A stretch of DNA of 64,000 bases, taken from positions 306,890 through 370,889 of the forward strand of contig JAJEKB010020870.1 of assembly GCA_022393335.1 (NCBI GenBank). Direction: 5' to 3'. Shown here one piece after another: positions 59,462 to 64,000 of the stretch. This stretch comes from Macrotrachela quadricornifera (taxonomy: Eukaryota > Rotifera > Eurotatoria > Philodinida > Philodinidae). The notes below the pieces were generated by a model, which did no database searches, was not told where the DNA came from, and saw only the letters and a list, made by a program, of their open reading frames with translations. Positions within the stretch are counted from its first letter, which is position 1. Each line of letters starts with the position of its first letter. Both the position numbers and the translations under genes were made by a program.

Positions 59462-59594
59462 AAGTTCTTTCTTTTCTTTCACGTGCTTGTTTTTTTCTTT
59501 TTACTTATTCCCCTTTCATTTTTTATCTTCTTGTGTTTCATTAATAAAAAAGAAAAAGAGCAAATAACACACATATATTCATTTTTCTGTTGTC

Positions 59595-59918
59595 ATGTCG
59601 CACAATCCACATCCAAATGCAGACACATCAGGTTTTAATTATCCAAGTGCAGCTGGTATACGAACGAATACTGATCAAACACATATAGGTATTGTACCTA
59701 CAGCGAATTCTTCAACTACAGAATCATCATCATCGGTACCGATAAAAATAACATATCCAACCTTGAATAATCATGTAGGACCATCAGTTGATCGACATCA
59801 AGGAAAACTCGGTAATGAACATGGTGGAGCTGGAACACGAGCAGATGATCGTAAAGGTGAACTTGTTCAAAATGACGGTCATACTGCAACACCTGTCGCC
59901 AAAACAGAACATCTTTAG
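59595..59918 (+). CDS. Small orphan hydrophilic protein, 107 aa
   Basis: Intronless, 133 bp after the stop of the previous small gene on the same strand. The product is strongly hydrophilic and predicted disordered: Asn/His/Pro at the N-terminus, a Ser/Thr run (TANSSTTESSSS) in the middle, and a Gly/Asp/Glu/Lys-rich C-terminal half (QGKLGNEHGGAGTRADDRKG). There is no Cys, no membrane helix and no signal peptide. The composition resembles stress-related hydrophilins, but no LEA repeat is visible. Not recognised. It could share a transcript with the gene at 59243. Confidence 0.6.
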   Translation: MSHNPHPNADTSGFNYPSAAGIRTNTDQTHIGIVPTANSSTTESSSSVPIKITYPTLNNHVGPSVDRHQGKLGNEHGGAGTRADDRKGELVQNDGHTATPVAKTEHL

Positions 59919-60187
59919 AATTGTAAAAATTTATATTTATTCAAGCTAGATAAAAAATAATATATCAGTTGTTGTAATCGAATGAAATGGCTATATTTAC
60001 GAAATTTTCTTACTGTATAATTTAATAATAGCTTGGAACTACTATTATATTCAATACAGCCAGTGTATCAAATAAGACGTTTTTCAGAAAGGTTATAATA
60101 CGATTCAATATTATTTGATAAACAAAAAACTATCCTACAATTTGAAACAAAATTTTTATAATTAACCTAACAATGAAATATTTCTTT
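59919..60187. other. Convergent intergenic spacer
   Basis: Short AT-rich spacer between the small + gene and the 3' end of the polymerase gene on the minus strand. Nothing else seen. Confidence 0.6.
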
Positions 60188-62227
60188 TCAATGATCTCGA
60201 TCTTCTGGTGATCGATAAGGTAAATTAAGATATTGAAAGACTGATTCTTCCGTCGGTGTAGGCAACGGTTGACCTGTATTAATTTTTTCCACACCCTAAA
60301 TAAATTTAAATTAAATAATCATAAAAATAAATTTTCTCATACTTTTCTTATAACACCATGATAAAGACCATGTTGAGAAAGTGACATATTTAAACGACGA
60401 GCTAAACGACGCATTGATCGATTAAACATATCTGATCCAGTAAAATAAAGTAATGAACAAGCCCATTCGTTTGGTGGTATAAATATGAAATCAATACGAC
60501 GATGCTAATTAAAGAAATATTAATTATAATTAAACGAATTTCTCTTTTATATTTACAAGTGATTCCGGTTCTGGTAAACGACATACACCAAAATAAGTCA
60601 GTTGTTCTGAAGTACTACCTGCTGTTGTTGATGATGATGATGTTTCAGAATGATTAATTAAATCATGAGTAAGAAATTCTTAAAAAAAAAGATTTTTATT
60701 CTATATAAAACTCATTTTTTTTTAATGAATTTATTTTTTACCAATTTCTTTTAATTTATCAATTAACGGTGCAAGTACAGTTTCATGTATATGTCGTCTT
60801 CCATCTTTGAATGTCATTAACATATCAATATCACCACAAGATGGCTTTAATCGACGATAACTTCCACACGTTTCAATCATTAGACCAGGTACGACTTCAT
60901 TAGCTACTTGTTTAACCTTAGAAAAATAAAGAAAAATTCTTATTTATTCTTTAAAATAATATTTCTATTTACAATTGTTTCAATACGAGTAACTTCATCA
61001 CGTGGAATACGTGTATTAAAATCATCATAATATTTTAAACCAATTTGTTGTGTACGTGTAAGACGAGCTCGTGTACGTAAATCATCAAGTGTACGAAAAC
61101 CTTGTGCAAACCATTGTTTTGCTGTTTCAGTACCAGCACCCCATACACCAGAAAATAAAGATACTAAAACAAAAATACGATAGAAAATTAAAGATTCTTT
61201 TTTATTTTTATCGACTTACATGTAGTAACATCATCACGTGACTGGAATGCGGATAATTTTATAAGTCCATTCGTACGAATTATCTCCCAAATTTTATCGG
61301 CTAAAGATTGTTTTACATATGGTAATGCTTTAATTTCCTGTACATAAAATAGCAAAATTAAAATTAAAATAAACGAATTTTAGTTTACTTCATAGGTACG
61401 AATTGGATGTGTACAACGTTTCAATGCTTCAATTGCTTTTTGATATGCAATACTACGACCTTTATCATTAGTTATTAAATATAATTTAGACATTTCCTAA
61501 AAAAACAATAAAATATAATTTTAAAAAAATGTAGAAAAATTATTAATTACTCGTAATTTTTCAATTATTTTTTCATTAGGATTACCGACAATAGGAGTTG
61601 ATGACGAAGCTTCGGAACATAACCATATACCAGTCTATAAAACTTGATTATAACTAAGACATAAAAAAGATCTTTTATTATACCGTTCGGGGTAATTCAC
61701 CTGGTTGAATTGGTTGAATATTAATCTTATTCTAATAAGAAAAAATAAATAAAAATAAAATGATATAATCAAAATAATACTTTTTTTGAACTTGGTTCAT
61801 CATCAGTATCAGATGCTGATGATGATATTGTACGTTCTCTTTTTAAAGGTGGTTGTTCTTTTGGTATTTCATCTATAGTTGAAGGATTAGATATTTCTGT
61901 TGATGATGATGATACTGGATGAGAAGGAGTGGCATGAAGTACATAAGTTTGATATGGTAAAAGTTTATTTTGTTTGATTGAGTCACTTAACCATTGTGTT
62001 CGAATGAAAACTGGGCATGATGATGATGATGATAACGATGAACTTTTTAGTGCTTTATTTGCCGAGAAAAAATCAAGTTCATCATCAATTAAAATAAAAG
62101 AATTTTGCGTCGTATGATCAACAATCGTAAGACCAAATTTGATACAAGCTTTATTAAAGATCTCTAGACGACGCTTACCTACTCTTAAAAATGAGACAAT
62201 TTTTGGGAGCGATGTATCATCGGTCAT
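60188..62227 (-). CDS. POLL: DNA polymerase lambda (family X, BRCT-containing)
   Basis: Gap-filling polymerase of base-excision and end-joining repair. Ten minus-strand exons: 62227-61781, 61731-61684, 61634-61551, 61496-61389, 61337-61220, 61163-60973, 60916-60742, 60678-60557, 60504-60343, 60295-60188 (520 aa). The start is the first ATG (MTDDTSLPK); the upstream TTG is not used. Domains: BRCT about 5-100 ([32 protein letters not shown]); a Ser/Pro-rich linker with PPLKRERT, a possible nuclear signal; the 8-kDa domain ([12 protein letters not shown] ... [13 protein letters not shown]); then fingers ([18 protein letters not shown]). The palm has catalytic Asp361 and Asp363 in [10 protein letters not shown] and Asp436 in [25 protein letters not shown] and MSLSQHGLY complete it. 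Human Pol lambda is 575 aa. Polymerase mu and TdT are less likely given the linker and the YFTGS context; Pol beta lacks BRCT. Confidence 0.9.
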
Positions 62228-64000
62228 TCGTTTATACAATAGTAATATAGTATGATGTCAAGGATCAATGACTCATATTTTTTATAACAGATTAGAAAGT
62301 GATTGATGCACTTCAGTTATAGATATAGAGTAATTAATTTTTTTTGGATGATAATATATCAAATGATTTCCCATTTCATTCTAATTTGAATGTATTATCT
62401 CCAATTTGGGGCAAATTTACAAGAGATCTGTTTGAAACGATTAAGTTTTTCATAGCACTGCCCTCTATATTTTTTCACTATTGTTGGTTTAACAAACACA
62501 TAATGTAGTCTTGTTGCTTGGCTTCTAATTTCCTTTGTTCATAGGGAAACAACCTTCTCAATGGCAAATATTTAAAAAAAAAAACTATCTCTTCAAAATT
62601 GAATCTTGTTAAGTTTTTTATTATTTTGTGATAGATACGAATAAATTAGAATATTTTTGATTTTTTCGTTGTTTGTTTTTTTTCTATAGATTCCGATAGT
62701 GAGAAGTGCATTTGTTATAAGTATATTGAATAAAACGACTTTTTTGAGAGACATTACAGCATTTATTTGCGAAACAATAGAGTACAATCGAGCATTACAT
62801 TTTTTTTTCGTTCATCATTGGTTAATAATCAATGTCCAGTGGTATCGCTCATAACCTATGAACTAAAATGTTGAGCACGAAAAAATGAATATCGAGAAAT
62901 AGATAACGATTACAATCAGAAAAAAATAAATGTATGAAATACGATCAAACACTGATATACATGCTGATATCATAAAATAATTATTTTGAATAAAAACTTA
63001 CTCTTTATGAAAACGATCAGACGACTTAAATAAAAATTTTTTGTTTCATCAAATTCAGGAATGAAACCTCATTGTGTGTGAACATAATATGAATTTATTT
63101 TAGGGCACAAGTCATCTGTTACATGTAAAACTTGGTGATCAATTTTGTTGATTAATTTTCAAGATGGTGATAGAGAATATGACATATCGTATTTTATGCA
63201 ATGATTTTTCTAAATCGTAGTGGATTTTTGGAGTTTTATTATTCACAATCCCTGTTTATTTTCAGCTTTTAAGAAAATAAATCTATTCGAAAATCAAATT
63301 TAATCTCTATAAATTATAAAACTTTTAAAATGTTTCAGCATATTCAATATCGATTTCTCAAAAAGTGGAATTTAAAAAAAATTGCAGTGTAGTAAATTAC
63401 GACCAAATGCGAAAATAATGAAACATTTATACATAATTAATAGCTGATATCTGAAACAACGCTTCATAGATCTATCAAAAACGGTGTTATTTTCGATCTG
63501 AAAACGTATATAAAAATGAGGTATTTTTGGCAGTGTACCATGCATATATGGCTCGTTTTATTCCGTATCATATGGTATAGAATTACAGATTGTATTTGAC
63601 CATTTTCACCAACTTTATGGATGTACAATGTTTAAATATTTTATACCCTAAAGCCAAAGTAACCGGTCGCAGAGATAACGTATTATGTCCGTTTACAATA
63701 TTGTTTTGTATTTCGCTTATCTCAGGACGAGACTTTTCTAGCCTCGAATCCCGCCAGACTTTTATACCTTTTTGACACATAATATATACGCTATTGATTT
63801 CTTTAATAGCATGGCTGAATTCGTTTTTATCATGCTATTCTATAATGTATCAGGTAAACATAATTTTTTCTATCACTTCTAGTAGTCGTATCGCACCATT
63901 CGAATATTCTAACCGATAAAAAAATTCTAGTTACCTGGCACATTATATAAACAGCATGATAAAGAAGAATTCAGCCTCCCAATCAGATCAATCACTACCG
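62228..64000. other. Gene-free right flank
   Basis: No coding region supported. From about 62.8 kb the DNA has fewer homopolymer runs and resembles the left-end repeat texture. Frames on both strands at 63583-63780 overlap each other and have no recognisable motif. Confidence 0.5.

Noticed and set aside
62228..62239. Upstream extension of polymerase lambda to a TTG at 62239
   Set aside because: Nuclear genes start at ATG; the first in-frame ATG is at 62227 and the BRCT domain follows directly.
63583..63780. Overlapping 65- and 61-codon frames at the right end, and a tRNA-like GATTCGAGGC on the minus strand
   Set aside because: The frames are mutual antisense without motifs, and no cloverleaf with a proper A box and acceptor stem could be drawn.
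1..64000. CRISPR arrays, operon-style bacterial genes, rRNA genes, or a novel multi-gene defence-type system
   Set aside because: The genes have spliceosomal introns and animal domains. No regularly spaced direct repeats or conserved rRNA core sequences were seen, and no gene cluster suggests a single new system.

Overview
The window is metazoan nuclear DNA, very AT-rich, with compact multi-exon genes. Most introns are about 45-75 bp, GT...AG and T-rich. The strongest guess is a bdelloid rotifer (Adineta/Rotaria type). Support comes from the very small introns, animal-only families (zona pellucida domain, AF9/ENL, doublecortin, FAM124, CCDC51), a globin with the two ancestral animal intron positions, signs of spliced-leader trans-splicing, and a plant-like alpha-galactosidase that looks horizontally acquired. 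The species is an inference. I saw no rRNA, tRNA or CRISPR array.

Layout. 1-5.7 kb: no gene, only old dispersed repeats, including a GC-rich hairpin family and a Tc1/mariner-like end. 5.8-8.8 kb: decayed trefoil + GH31 alpha-glucosidase pseudogene. 10-21.5 kb: three intact + strand genes, namely AF9/ENL-like chromatin reader, doublecortin-domain protein and alpha-arrestin. 23-27.7 kb: a disturbed island with two broken coiled-coil genes, a small minus-strand ORF, a 152-bp palindrome and further copies of the left-end repeats. 28-29.7 kb: secreted S1 protease, then a piggyBac transposase relic. 30-42 kb: an orphan disordered protein (-), an acylated globin (+), a membrane-anchored protein with half domains (-) and FAM124 (-). 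44.7-56.8 kb: secreted multi-EGF protein (+), multipass membrane orphan (-), rhodopsin-type GPCR (-), alpha-galactosidase (-) and a ZP-domain membrane protein (+). 56.9-58.6 kb: tightly packed CSD and CCDC51 (MITOK) pair, a probable trans-spliced operon. 59.2-62.2 kb: two tiny orphan proteins (+) and DNA polymerase lambda (-). 62.2-64 kb: no gene seen.

How they fit together: this is an ordinary animal gene neighbourhood, not one pathway. Two themes recur. Several genes have a splice acceptor directly at or a few bases before the start ATG (FAM124, GPCR, the 38.0 kb gene, EGF gene, second cistron of the CCDC51 operon), as expected for spliced-leader addition. The gene-free islands differ from their surroundings in having few A/T homopolymer runs and in sharing dispersed repeats, which marks them as inserted and decayed mobile DNA.

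Gene models were spliced by eye and checked for codon phase at each junction. Exon coordinates are given in each entry.
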